Source of the DNA: Streptomyces inusitatus
GTDB lineage: Bacteria; Actinomycetota; Actinomycetes; Streptomycetales; Streptomycetaceae
DNA length: 64,000 nt
NCBI RefSeq assembly: GCF_014651115.1
Contig: NZ_BMWG01000021.1
Span: 62,001 to 126,000 of the forward strand
Reading direction: 5' to 3'
Every line of letters starts with the position of its first letter. Position 1 is the stretch's first letter. A program made the position numbers and the translations under genes. The notes under the pieces are model-generated. The model did not search any database and was not told the origin of the DNA. It was given only the letters and a program-made list of their open reading frames with translations. This document shows positions 1 through 8,042 of the stretch, piece after piece.

Positions 1-164
1 TCATGGCGAGCGCCCTCGACGGCACTCCCGTGGTCGCCCTGTGCGGAAAGGTCTGGGTGCCGGGGCGTGACCCCAAGAAGTACCCGGTCTGTCCGATGTG
101 CAAGGAAATCTACGAGTCCATGGGCCCGGGCGGGGACAAGGGCAAGGGCGGCAAGGACAAGTAG
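1..164 (+). CDS. DUF3039 family protein, C-terminal part
   Basis: This is the C-terminal end of a small conserved actinobacterial protein; its start lies before the window. The visible part reads from a Met at base 3 through ALDGTPVVALCGKVWVPG, then a CPMCKEIYE segment and a Lys/Gly-rich tail. The early Cys and the CxxC pair could bind zinc, which is how the family (DUF3039) is usually described. No function is established. A strong terminator follows 25 bases after the stop, so it is the last gene of its transcript. Confidence 0.8.
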   Translation, partial: MASALDGTPVVALCGKVWVPGRDPKKYPVCPMCKEIYESMGPGGDKGKGGKDK

Positions 165-189
165 CCGCCGCGGCGAAGACATGAACGAA

Positions 190-229
190 CGGCCCCGGGG
201 GCACGCGAACACGCGTGCCCCCGGGGCCG
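190..229 (+). terminator. Intrinsic-type terminator after DUF3039 gene
   Basis: A perfect 18-bp inverted repeat (arms 190-207 and 212-229) with a 4-base loop, followed by a short T run. It lies between the DUF3039 stop and the promoter region of the sugar ABC operon. Confidence 0.85.
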
Positions 230-315
230 TTTCCGTGTCCGTCCGCTCACCGGCCGTTCCCCTTTCGGGCCGTCGGGGCCACAGCCGTTGCACAGGATGC
301 GTCTGCCGGTCACAG

Positions 316-331
316 AGTGGTTGAGACCTCT
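316..331. promoter_or_regulatory. Possible DasR site (dre-like) upstream of sugar ABC operon
   Basis: AGTGGTTGAGACCTCT matches the palindromic dre consensus ACTGGTCTAGACCAGT at 11 of 16 positions, keeping the TGGT and AGACC half-sites. It lies about 95 bases before the lipoprotein gene. A weak -35/-10 pair (TTGTCC 331-336, TAGCCT 354-359, 17-base spacer) begins right at its end, so binding would plausibly block this promoter. The match is weaker than the dre sites at the PTS genes near 46.8 and 48.4 kb. Confidence 0.4.
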
Positions 332-385
332 TGTCCCCAGGTTTGTCCCGCTCTAGCCTCCTCGTGTTGTGCAGCACGAAACGTA

Positions 386-404
386 CGTTGCAGATGCTGC
401 AACG
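386..404. promoter_or_regulatory. Perfect operator-like palindrome before sugar ABC operon
   Basis: CGTTGCAG-ATG-CTGCAACG is a perfect 8-bp inverted repeat with a 3-base centre, 21 bases before the start codon. TTGCAG/CTGCAA half-sites are typical of LacI-type sugar regulators in Streptomyces. No such regulator is encoded nearby. The ribosome-binding sequence AGGGGA follows at about 413-418. Confidence 0.55.
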
Positions 405-424
405 AATACCGTAGGGGACCGCTC

Positions 425-1729
425 ATGAAGCTCAGCTCCCGCATCGCCGCTCCGACCGCGGCACTGGTGCTCGCGGGTCTCACCGCGACCGCCTGTGCCC
501 CCCAGACCTCCGACAACAGCTCCTCGAAGGACGAGAAGTCCGGGACCCTGCGCGTCTGGCTCTTCCAGGAAGTCAACAACGACCCGAAGAAGAAGGTCGT
601 GGACGAGGCCGTCGCGGCCTTCACCAAGGAGAACAAGGACGCCAAGGTCGAGGTCGAGTACATCCCCGTCGAGACCCGCGCCCAGCGCATCAAGGCCGCC
701 TTCAACGACCCGAAGAGCGCCCCCGACGTGATCGAGTACGGCAACACCGACACCGCCGGCTATGTCAAGGACGGCGGACTCGCGGACATCAGCGAGGAGT
801 TCAAGGCCTGGGACGAGGCCAAGAGCAGCGACCCCACCGCGACCCAGTCGGTCACCGTCAACGACAAGATCTACGGTGCTCCCCTCTTCGTCGGCGTCCG
901 CGCGCTGTACTACCGCACCGACGTCTTCAAGGAGCTGGGCCTCAAGCTGCCCAAGACCCAGGACGAGCTGATCGCCACCGCGAAGAAGATCCGCGAGAAG
1001 AAGCCGGAGCTCTACGGCATGGCGGTCGGCGGCGCGTACACCTACGGTGCGATGCCCTTCATCTGGGCCAACGGCGGCGAGCTGGCCGAGGGCAGCGGAG
1101 GCTCCTACAAGTCGGCCATCAACAGCGAGGCCTCCCAGAAGGGCATCAAGGCCTACACCTCGCTCTTCGGCGACGACAACTGTCCGGCCGCCAAGTGCGC
1201 CGCCATGACCGGCAACGCGGTCGTCACCGCCTTCGCCTCCGGGAAGGCCGCCATGGCCATGGGCGGCGACTTCAGCCACCAGGCCGTCGAGGCGGGCACG
1301 GTGAAGGGCAAGTACGCCGTCGTGCCGCTGCCCGGCATGAAGGAGGGCGAGATCGCCCCGGCCTTCGCGGGCGGAAACAACATCGGCGTCCTGAAGAGCA
1401 CCTCGCACCGCACCCTCGCGGTGGAGCTGACGAAGAAGCTCGCCGGCAAGGAGTCCCAGCGCAAGTTCTTCGACGCCATGGGCTTCCTGCCGACGTACAC
1501 CGACGTCCGTGACGAGGTCGCGAAGAAGAAGCCCTTCGTCGAGCCCTTCGTCAAGACGCTCGGAGCGGGCACCAAGTTCGTCCCCGCCTCCTCCGGCTGG
1601 GGCCAGGTGGACGCCTCCCTCGTCCTGCCGACGATGTTCCAGGAAGTCATCAGCGGCAAGAAGGACGTCGCGAAGGCGTCCGACGAAGCGGCCAAGAAGA
1701 TGGACACGGCGTTCACCGACGCCGGCTGA
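425..1729 (+). CDS. Sugar ABC transporter solute-binding lipoprotein
   Basis: Extracellular binding protein of a family 1 sugar ABC importer, 434 residues. The N-terminus is a lipoprotein signal ending LTATAC, so Cys24 is the probable lipidated residue. The start at 425 follows AGGGGACC with good spacing; the longer in-frame extension upstream lacks a ribosome site and would bury the signal peptide. The mature part resembles DasA/NgcE-type aminosugar-binding proteins. Two permeases and a cytoplasmic beta-N-acetylhexosaminidase follow, so chitobiose or another GlcNAc oligosaccharide is the likely ligand. No ATPase is encoded here; Streptomyces importers of this type normally share MsiK. Exact ligand is inferred. 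Confidence 0.85.
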   Translation: MKLSSRIAAPTAALVLAGLTATACAPQTSDNSSSKDEKSGTLRVWLFQEVNNDPKKKVVDEAVAAFTKENKDAKVEVEYIPVETRAQRIKAAFNDPKSAPDVIEYGNTDTAGYVKDGGLADISEEFKAWDEAKSSDPTATQSVTVNDKIYGAPLFVGVRALYYRTDVFKELGLKLPKTQDELIATAKKIREKKPELYGMAVGGAYTYGAMPFIWANGGELAEGSGGSYKSAINSEASQKGIKAYTSLFGDDNCPAAKCAAMTGNAVVTAFASGKAAMAMGGDFSHQAVEAGTVKGKYAVVPLPGMKEGEIAPAFAGGNNIGVLKSTSHRTLAVELTKKLAGKESQRKFFDAMGFLPTYTDVRDEVAKKKPFVEPFVKTLGAGTKFVPASSGWGQVDASLVLPTMFQEVISGKKDVAKASDEAAKKMDTAFTDAG

Positions 1730-1734
1730 CCGAC

Positions 1735-2706
1735 ATGACCCACCAAGCGACAGCCGCCGGCCCGGCCGCGGTCTCCCCCAAGACCGCGCCGGCCCCGGCC
1801 GCGAAGCCCCCCAGAAAACGATCCGGCCGCAAGGGCGGGCGCTGGACGCCCTGGCTCTATCTGCTGCCCGCGCTCGTCGTCCTCGCCGCGCTGCTGGTCT
1901 ACCCGATCTACCAGCTCGGCCTGATCTCCTTCCTCGAATACACCCAGGCACAGGTCAGCGGCGGCGAGCCGACCACCTTCAAGGGCCTCGGCAACTACCG
2001 GGAACTCTTCGCCGACAGCCAGTTCTGGCAGGTCCTGCTCGCCACGGTGCTCTTCGCCGCCGCCTGTGTGATCGCCACCCTCATCGTCGGCTGTGTGCTC
2101 GCCGTGCTGCTGACCCGCATCAGGGCGGTGCCCCGCCTCGCCCTGATGATGGCCGCGCTCGGCGCGTGGGCGACCCCGGCCATCACCAGCTCCACTGTCT
2201 GGGTCTTCCTCTTCGACCCCGACTACGGACCGGTGAACCGCCTCCTGGGCCTCGGTGACTTCTCCTGGACCTACGAGCGCTACAGCGCCTTCGCCCTCGT
2301 CCTCTTCGCGGTCGTCTGGTGCTCGTTCCCGTTCGTGATGGTGACCGTGTACGCGGGCATCAAGGCCATCCCCACCGAAGTCCTGGAGGCGGCCTCGCTG
2401 GACGGCGCCTCCCAGTGGAAGATCTGGCGCTCCATCACCGCGCCCATGCTCCGCCCCATCCTGGTCGTCGTCACCATTCAGTCGATCATCTGGGACTTCA
2501 AGATCTTCACCCAGATCTATGTGATGACCAACGGCGGCGGCATCGCCGGCCAGAACCTCGTCCTCAATGTGTACGCGTACCAGAAAGCCTTCGCGTCCTC
2601 GCAGTACAGCCTGGGTTCGGCGATCGGCATCGTCATGCTGCTGATCCTGCTGACCGTCACCCTCGTCTATCTGCGCCTTCTGCGACGCCAGGGAGAAGAA
2701 CTGTGA
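1735..2706 (+). CDS. Sugar ABC transporter permease, MalF-like
   Basis: First inner-membrane permease of the importer, 323 residues. It has a Lys/Arg-rich cytoplasmic N-terminus of about 35 residues, then six predicted membrane segments starting with WLYLLPALVVLAALLVYPIY. The EAASLDGA segment near residue 220 is the EAA loop that docks on the ATPase. It starts 5 bases after the binding-protein stop, and its own stop overlaps the next start (GTGA), so the three transport genes are translationally coupled. Confidence 0.88.
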   Translation: MTHQATAAGPAAVSPKTAPAPAAKPPRKRSGRKGGRWTPWLYLLPALVVLAALLVYPIYQLGLISFLEYTQAQVSGGEPTTFKGLGNYRELFADSQFWQVLLATVLFAAACVIATLIVGCVLAVLLTRIRAVPRLALMMAALGAWATPAITSSTVWVFLFDPDYGPVNRLLGLGDFSWTYERYSAFALVLFAVVWCSFPFVMVTVYAGIKAIPTEVLEAASLDGASQWKIWRSITAPMLRPILVVVTIQSIIWDFKIFTQIYVMTNGGGIAGQNLVLNVYAYQKAFASSQYSLGSAIGIVMLLILLTVTLVYLRLLRRQGEEL

Positions 2707-3551
2707 GCCGTACGAGCATGTTCCGCGTCCGCCGCCCCTGGCGGCTGTTCGCCGAGGCGTCCGCGCTCGTCATCGCGGTGATCACCGCCTTCCCGCTGTA
2801 CTGGATGGTGCTCTCCGCCTTCAAACCGGCGGGCGAGATCCAGTCGACCGACGCGCTGCCCTGGACGCTCAATCCGTCGCTCGACTCCTTCCGCCGCGTG
2901 TTCGAGCAGCAGGATTTCGGCCGTTATTTCCTCAACAGCCTTCTCGTCGCCTGCGCCGTCGTGGTGGCGTCCGCGCTGATAGCCTTCCTCGCCGCGACGG
3001 CGGTCACCCGCTTCCGGTTCAAGTTCCGCACCACCCTGCTCATCATGTTCCTGGTGGCGCAGATGGTGCCGATCGAGGCGCTCGCCATCCCGCTGTTCTT
3101 CCTCATGCGGGACGCGGGTCAGCTCAATACCCTCTGGTCGCTGATCCTGCCCCATATCGCTTTCTCCCTCCCGTTCGCCATCTGGATGCTGCGCGGATTC
3201 GTGAAGGCGGTGCCCGAGGCGCTGGAGGAAGCGGCCTACATCGACGGCGCGAGCCGCACCCGCTTCCTGTGGCAGATCCTCTTCCCGCTGGTCTTCCCGG
3301 GCCTTGTGGCGACCAGTGTCTTCTCCTTCATCTCGACCTGGAACGACTTCCTCTTCGCCAAGTCCTTCATCATCAGCGACACCTCGCAGTCGACCCTGCC
3401 GATGGCGCTGCTGGTCTTCTTCAAACCGGATGAGAACGACTGGGGCGGCATCATGGCGGGCTCCACCGTCATGACCGTGCCGGTGCTCATCTTCTTCGTG
3501 TTCGTACAGCGACGGCTGGTCTCCGGACTGGGCGGCGCCGTAAAGGACTGA
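2703..3551 (+). CDS. Sugar ABC transporter permease, MalG-like
   Basis: Second permease of the importer, 282 residues from a GTG overlapping the previous stop; an ATG at 2718 is the alternative. It has about six membrane segments and the EEAAYIDGA docking motif characteristic of the MalG branch. It pairs with the MalF-like protein to form the channel. The hexosaminidase gene follows after 22 bases and is probably on the same transcript. Confidence 0.88.
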   Translation: MSRTSMFRVRRPWRLFAEASALVIAVITAFPLYWMVLSAFKPAGEIQSTDALPWTLNPSLDSFRRVFEQQDFGRYFLNSLLVACAVVVASALIAFLAATAVTRFRFKFRTTLLIMFLVAQMVPIEALAIPLFFLMRDAGQLNTLWSLILPHIAFSLPFAIWMLRGFVKAVPEALEEAAYIDGASRTRFLWQILFPLVFPGLVATSVFSFISTWNDFLFAKSFIISDTSQSTLPMALLVFFKPDENDWGGIMAGSTVMTVPVLIFFVFVQRRLVSGLGGAVKD

Positions 3552-3573
3552 GCAACCCTCAAGGATGGATGTC

Positions 3574-5226
3574 ATGACCGCTGAAGCGAACCCTCCCGAT
3601 CTGATCCCGGCCCCCCGAGCCGTCGAGAACGGCGCCGGCGGCGGCTTCGCCCCCGACGCCCGCACCACCCTCTACGCGGGCGCCGGCACCGGCTCCACCG
3701 AGCGCTGGCTGCGCTCGGTGGTCGGGCCGGCCCTCGGGCTGCCACTGCCGCCCGGGGAGACCGAGAACGCCGAGAACTCCCTCACCCTCCTCGTCGACGA
3801 CAACCTGGAGCCCGAGGCGTACCGGCTGGAGGTCGTGGGGGGCCGGGGCATCGAGATCCGCGGCGGCTCCGGCGCGGGCGTCTTCTGGGGCGCGCAGACC
3901 CTGCGCCAGCTCCTCGGCGCCGACTCCTTCCGCCGGGCCCCGATCGGCTCCGGCGCGGTCCATGACATCCCCGCCCAGATCATCGAGGACGGCCCCCGCT
4001 TCTCCTGGCGCGGAATGATGCTCGACGTCTCACGTCACTTCACGCACAAGACCGATGTGATGCGCTACCTCGATCTGCTGGCCGCCCACAAACTCAACGT
4101 CTTCCACTTCCATCTCACCGACGACCAGGGCTGGCGCATCGAGATCAAGCGCTATCCCCGGCTCACCGAAGTCGGATCCTGGCGCTCCCGCACCAAATGG
4201 GGCCACCGATTCTCCGAACTCTGGGACGACAAGCCCTACGGTGGCTACTACACCCAGGACGACATCCGCGAAATCGTCGCCTACGCCGCCGAGCGGCATA
4301 TCACCGTCGTGCCCGAGATCGATGTGCCCGGACACTCGCAGGCCGCCATCGCCGCATATCCGGAACTGGGCAACACCGACGTCATCGACACCGCCTCGCT
4401 TTCACCCTGGGAGACCTGGGGGATCAATCCCAACGTACTCTCCCCCACCGACAACACCCTGCGCTTCTACGAAGGCGTCCTGGAGGAGGTCCTCGAACTC
4501 TTCCCCGTCCAGACCTCGCCCTTCATCCACATCGGCGGCGACGAATGCCCCAAGGACCAGTGGAAGCAGTCCCCGACGGCCCAGGCCCGGATCGCCGAAC
4601 TCGGCGTCGGTGACGAGGACGGACTCCAGTCCTGGATCATCCGCCACTTCGACACCTGGCTCACCGCCCGGGGCCGCCGCCTCATCGGCTGGGACGAGAT
4701 CCTCGAAGGCGGCCTCGCGCCCGGCGCGGCGGTCTCCTCCTGGCGCGGCTACGCGGCCGGCATCGAGGCGGCCGAAGCAGGCCACGACGTCGTGATGTGC
4801 CCCGAGCAGCACGTCTATCTGGACTTCCGCCAGGACGGCGGCCCCGACGAGCCGATGCCCATCGGGTACATCCGCACCCTGGAGGACGTCTACCGGTTCG
4901 AACCGGTGCCGCCCGGCCTCAGCCCCGAGGCCGAGGCGCACATCATCGGCACCCAGGCCAATGTCTGGACCGAGGTCCTGCAGGAGCGCTCCCGCATCGA
5001 CTACCAGGTCTTTCCCCGCCTCGCCGCCTTCGCCGAGGTCGCCTGGTCCCGGCTGCCCGCCTCCCCGGAGCGGGATTACGCCGACTTCGAACGCCGAATG
5101 GCCACCCACTACCGCCGCCTTGACGCCCTCGGCGTCGACTATCGGCCACCCGGGGGCCCGTTGCCGTGGCAGAAGCGCCCCGGGGTGACCGGCTTCCCGC
5201 GTGAGGGAGCGCCCCCGAACGTGTGA
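3574..5226 (+). CDS. GH20 beta-N-acetylhexosaminidase, cytoplasmic
   Basis: Releases terminal N-acetylglucosamine (or GalNAc) from short oligosaccharides. The 550-residue protein has the GH20 N-terminal alpha/beta domain (about 1-130) and a TIM barrel containing HIGGDE at 319-324; Asp323 and Glu324 are the catalytic pair, the Asp orienting the substrate acetamido group. There is no signal peptide, so it acts on imported sugar. The start at 3574 is preferred because AAGGA at 3561-3565 is 8 bases upstream, whereas it overlaps the in-frame ATG at 3565. Its place behind the ABC genes suggests it trims imported chitobiose-type sugars, like DasD in the das locus. Confidence 0.88.
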   Translation: MTAEANPPDLIPAPRAVENGAGGGFAPDARTTLYAGAGTGSTERWLRSVVGPALGLPLPPGETENAENSLTLLVDDNLEPEAYRLEVVGGRGIEIRGGSGAGVFWGAQTLRQLLGADSFRRAPIGSGAVHDIPAQIIEDGPRFSWRGMMLDVSRHFTHKTDVMRYLDLLAAHKLNVFHFHLTDDQGWRIEIKRYPRLTEVGSWRSRTKWGHRFSELWDDKPYGGYYTQDDIREIVAYAAERHITVVPEIDVPGHSQAAIAAYPELGNTDVIDTASLSPWETWGINPNVLSPTDNTLRFYEGVLEEVLELFPVQTSPFIHIGGDECPKDQWKQSPTAQARIAELGVGDEDGLQSWIIRHFDTWLTARGRRLIGWDEILEGGLAPGAAVSSWRGYAAGIEAAEAGHDVVMCPEQHVYLDFRQDGGPDEPMPIGYIRTLEDVYRFEPVPPGLSPEAEAHIIGTQANVWTEVLQERSRIDYQVFPRLAAFAEVAWSRLPASPERDYADFERRMATHYRRLDALGVDYRPPGGPLPWQKRPGVTGFPREGAPPNV

Positions 5227-5368
5227 GTCCGCGCCCAAGCCGGCCGTCCCCCGCCCCGGACTCTGGCACCGTGGGACGGCCATGAGGAACAAGCCGCGCA
5301 ACACCGCTGAAGACCGGCAATCCGTATGTGCCACCGAAGCCATAACAAAAGCGGACGCCATAGCGGTT

Positions 5369-5395
5369 AGGGCGCATCCTTCGTGGATGCGCCCT
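5369..5395 (+). terminator. Terminator-like hairpin after hexosaminidase
   Basis: Perfect 11-bp inverted repeat AGGGCGCATCC / GGATGCGCCCT with a 5-base loop, about 140 bases after the hexosaminidase stop. There is no U run, as is common for Streptomyces hairpins. The rest of the 288-base gap shows no ORF. Confidence 0.65.
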
Positions 5396-5514
5396 TCGTG
5401 GACCCTCTCGCCGGTCGGCCCGGAACATGTGCCAGAGTTGCCATCCCTAGCCTGTGAGCACGTACGGTACGGCAACACAGGCGGGATGGCCGGACACCGG
5501 GAAGGGGCAGCTGG

Positions 5515-6411
5515 GTGACCACGCACGCACCGCAGACGACGCGGTCGGTGACGCTGCCGACGTCGCTCGACGAGGCAGTGGCGGCACTGACCGCCATGCC
5601 CGCCGCCGTGCCGGTGGCCGGCGGAACAGACCTCATGGCCGCGGTCAACAAGGGGCAGCTTCGCCCCGCGGGGCTCGTCGGACTGGGCAGGATCAGCGAG
5701 ATCCGGGGCTGGCGCTACCAGGACGGGCACGCCCTCCTCGGCGCGGGACTCACCCACGCCCGGATGGGCCGCCCCGACTTCGCCGCGCTCATCCCCGCGC
5801 TCGCCGCATCGGCGCGCGCGGCCGGCCCGCCGCAGATCCGCAACGCGGGCACGCTCGGGGGCAATATCGCCACCGCCGCCGCGACCGGCGACAGCCTGCC
5901 CGTGCTCGCCGCCCTGGAGGCCGAGCTGATCATCGCGGGCCCCGGCGGGGCCCGCCGTGAGCTGCCCGTCTCCCATCTGCTCGCCGGCCGCGAGATGCTC
6001 GGCCCCGCCGAACTCATCGGCCATGTGCGGGTACCGCTGCTGCACGCGCCCCAGGTCTTCCTGAAGGCCACCGGCCGCACCGGCCCCGGCCGCGCCACCG
6101 CGTCCGTCGCCGTCGTGCTGGACCCCGTGCGGCGCGGAGTGCGCTGCGCGGTGGGAGCGATCGCGCCGATGCCGCTGCGGCCCATGGAGGCCGAGCGCTG
6201 GATCGCCTCGCTCATCGACTGGGACGGCGAACGAGGGCTCTCCGTCGAGGCGCTGACCGCCTTCGGGGAGTACGTCGCCGCCGCCTGCATCCCGGATCCG
6301 CCACCGGCTCCGGAGGGCTCGGAGGCGGCCGTACACCCGCCGGCCGTACTGCATCTGCGGCGCACCGTCGCCGCGCTGGCCCGACGGGCACTGGGGAGGG
6401 CGCTGTCATGA
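5515..6411 (+). CDS. Xanthine dehydrogenase family FAD-binding subunit
   Basis: Medium (FAD) subunit of a molybdenum hydroxylase, 298 residues. It carries the FAD contacts of the family: VAGGTDLM near residue 40 and GGNIATAAATGDSLP near residue 115, followed by the CO-dehydrogenase flavoprotein C-terminal domain. It would pass electrons from the 2Fe-2S subunit to an acceptor. It starts at GTG 5515 after GAAGGGG, and its stop overlaps the next ATG (ATGA). The order FAD, 2Fe-2S, Mo is the standard three-gene arrangement. Substrate unknown. Confidence 0.88.
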   Translation: MTTHAPQTTRSVTLPTSLDEAVAALTAMPAAVPVAGGTDLMAAVNKGQLRPAGLVGLGRISEIRGWRYQDGHALLGAGLTHARMGRPDFAALIPALAASARAAGPPQIRNAGTLGGNIATAAATGDSLPVLAALEAELIIAGPGGARRELPVSHLLAGREMLGPAELIGHVRVPLLHAPQVFLKATGRTGPGRATASVAVVLDPVRRGVRCAVGAIAPMPLRPMEAERWIASLIDWDGERGLSVEALTAFGEYVAAACIPDPPPAPEGSEAAVHPPAVLHLRRTVAALARRALGRALS

Positions 6412-8042
6412 GCAACGAGGAGAACCCGCAGGGGCGTCGGCGGGACCAGCGGCACGGGCACCAGCACGGGCCTCAGCAGGGGTACCCGGCTGAGCACGGC
6501 GGCTGGCAGCCGACGCCGCAGGGCGACTACGACTACGAGGCCACGGCCTTCGTGCACATCCCGCCGGAGGACATGCCCGGAGCCTCGCCGCTGGAGGCCC
6601 CGGGGCACGGCTACGTGCCCCCGATGATCCTTCCGCTGACCCCCGCCGCCGACCCCCAGGTGCCGGAGGTCTGGCAGACCCCGCAGCAGGCTCCGGAGGC
6701 CGCTCAGCACCAGCAGGCTCCGCAGGCCCAGCAGCACGGCCGGCACGGCGGGCCGGAGCACGGCTGGCCCGAGCCCGCGCCGGGCCCGGAGCAGCCGCGG
6801 ACGGACCCGCACGCGACCAGCGAGTGGAGCTTCACCCAGGCCGCCCCGCAGGCCCCCCAGGCTCCGGAGGCCCCCCAGGCCCCCGCGCCCCAGCAGCAGT
6901 CCGGGCCGCCCGCCGCCGACGTCACCGGCCAGTGGACGATCCCGGTGGCCCGGGGCGATCTGCCCGAGGAGACGGGGGAGTTCACCGCCTCCATGCTCCA
7001 GGCCCAGTGGAACGCCGCCCCCGCGACCCTGCCCGGCGGCGCCACCGCCCCCTGGGCCGCCGAGCCCCCGGCCACCCTCCCCGGCGGCGCGCCCGCCCCC
7101 TGGGCCGCCGAACAGCTCCCGCCCGCCGAGCCCGAGGCCCCCGCCCCGGCCACCCACGCGCCCGCGCCCCACACCCCCGGGGCCGACGCGCCCCGGCCCC
7201 CCCAGGAGCCGGTGACGGCGACCCACGCGCCGACGCCGCACGAGCCGGTGACCCCCGAGCCCGAGGCCCAGTCCGCCGAGCCCGAGCCCGAGCCCGAGCC
7301 CGCACAGGAACCGGAACCGGAATCGGAACCGGACGTCGCCACTCCCGCGGACCCGGCCCCGGAGCCCGACCCGGAACCGGCCCCGGAAGCGGCCCCCGAG
7401 GCCGAACCCGCCGCCCCCGGCCCGCTCTCCGCCGCCGCCCAGGAACACCCGCCCACCTCCTACGTCCTGCGCGTCAACGGCGTCGACCGCCCCGTCACCG
7501 AGGCGTGGATCGGCGAGTCCCTGCTCTACGTCCTGCGCGAGCGCCTCGGCCTCGCCGGGGCCAAGGACGGCTGCTCGCAGGGCGAGTGCGGCGCGTGCAA
7601 CGTCCAGGTGGACGGCCGGCTCGTCGCCTCCTGCCTGGTCCCCGCCGCCACCACCGCGGGCTCCGAGGTCCGTACCGTCGAAGGCCTCGCCACCGACGGC
7701 GAACCCTCCGACGTGCAGCGCGCCCTGGCCGCCTGCGGAGCCGTCCAGTGCGGCTTCTGCATCCCCGGCATGGCGATGACCGTCCACGACCTCCTGGAGG
7801 GCAACCACCGCCCCAGCGAGCTGGAGACCCGGCAGGCCCTGTGCGGCAACCTCTGCCGCTGCTCCGGCTACCGGGGCGTCCTCGACGCCGTACGGGACGT
7901 GGTCGAGGGCCGCGAGGCGAGCGCCGCCGCGGCGGCCGAGGCCGCCGATGCCCCACAGTCGCCGGATGCCCGCATTCCGCACCAGGCGCCCCCCGGCGCC
8001 GGTAGTGTGCAGCCCCACCCGCACGACGGAGGCATGGCGTGA
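6408..8042 (+). CDS. Xanthine dehydrogenase family 2Fe-2S subunit with long disordered N-terminus
   Basis: Small iron-sulfur subunit, 544 residues instead of the usual 150-200. Residues about 1-350 are low complexity: Gln/His/Pro-rich at first, then Pro/Glu/Ala-rich acidic repeats. The conserved domain begins about residue 350 (YVLRVNGVDRPV). It keeps all cluster ligands: a plant-ferredoxin-type CSQGECGAC with a following Cys, and the helical-domain CGFC plus CGNLCRC. Stop and next start overlap as GTGA. The extension looks genuinely translated because it shares frame, start signal and codon bias with the domain, but its role is unknown. Confidence 0.85.
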   Translation: MSNEENPQGRRRDQRHGHQHGPQQGYPAEHGGWQPTPQGDYDYEATAFVHIPPEDMPGASPLEAPGHGYVPPMILPLTPAADPQVPEVWQTPQQAPEAAQHQQAPQAQQHGRHGGPEHGWPEPAPGPEQPRTDPHATSEWSFTQAAPQAPQAPEAPQAPAPQQQSGPPAADVTGQWTIPVARGDLPEETGEFTASMLQAQWNAAPATLPGGATAPWAAEPPATLPGGAPAPWAAEQLPPAEPEAPAPATHAPAPHTPGADAPRPPQEPVTATHAPTPHEPVTPEPEAQSAEPEPEPEPAQEPEPESEPDVATPADPAPEPDPEPAPEAAPEAEPAAPGPLSAAAQEHPPTSYVLRVNGVDRPVTEAWIGESLLYVLRERLGLAGAKDGCSQGECGACNVQVDGRLVASCLVPAATTAGSEVRTVEGLATDGEPSDVQRALAACGAVQCGFCIPGMAMTVHDLLEGNHRPSELETRQALCGNLCRCSGYRGVLDAVRDVVEGREASAAAAAEAADAPQSPDARIPHQAPPGAGSVQPHPHDGGMA

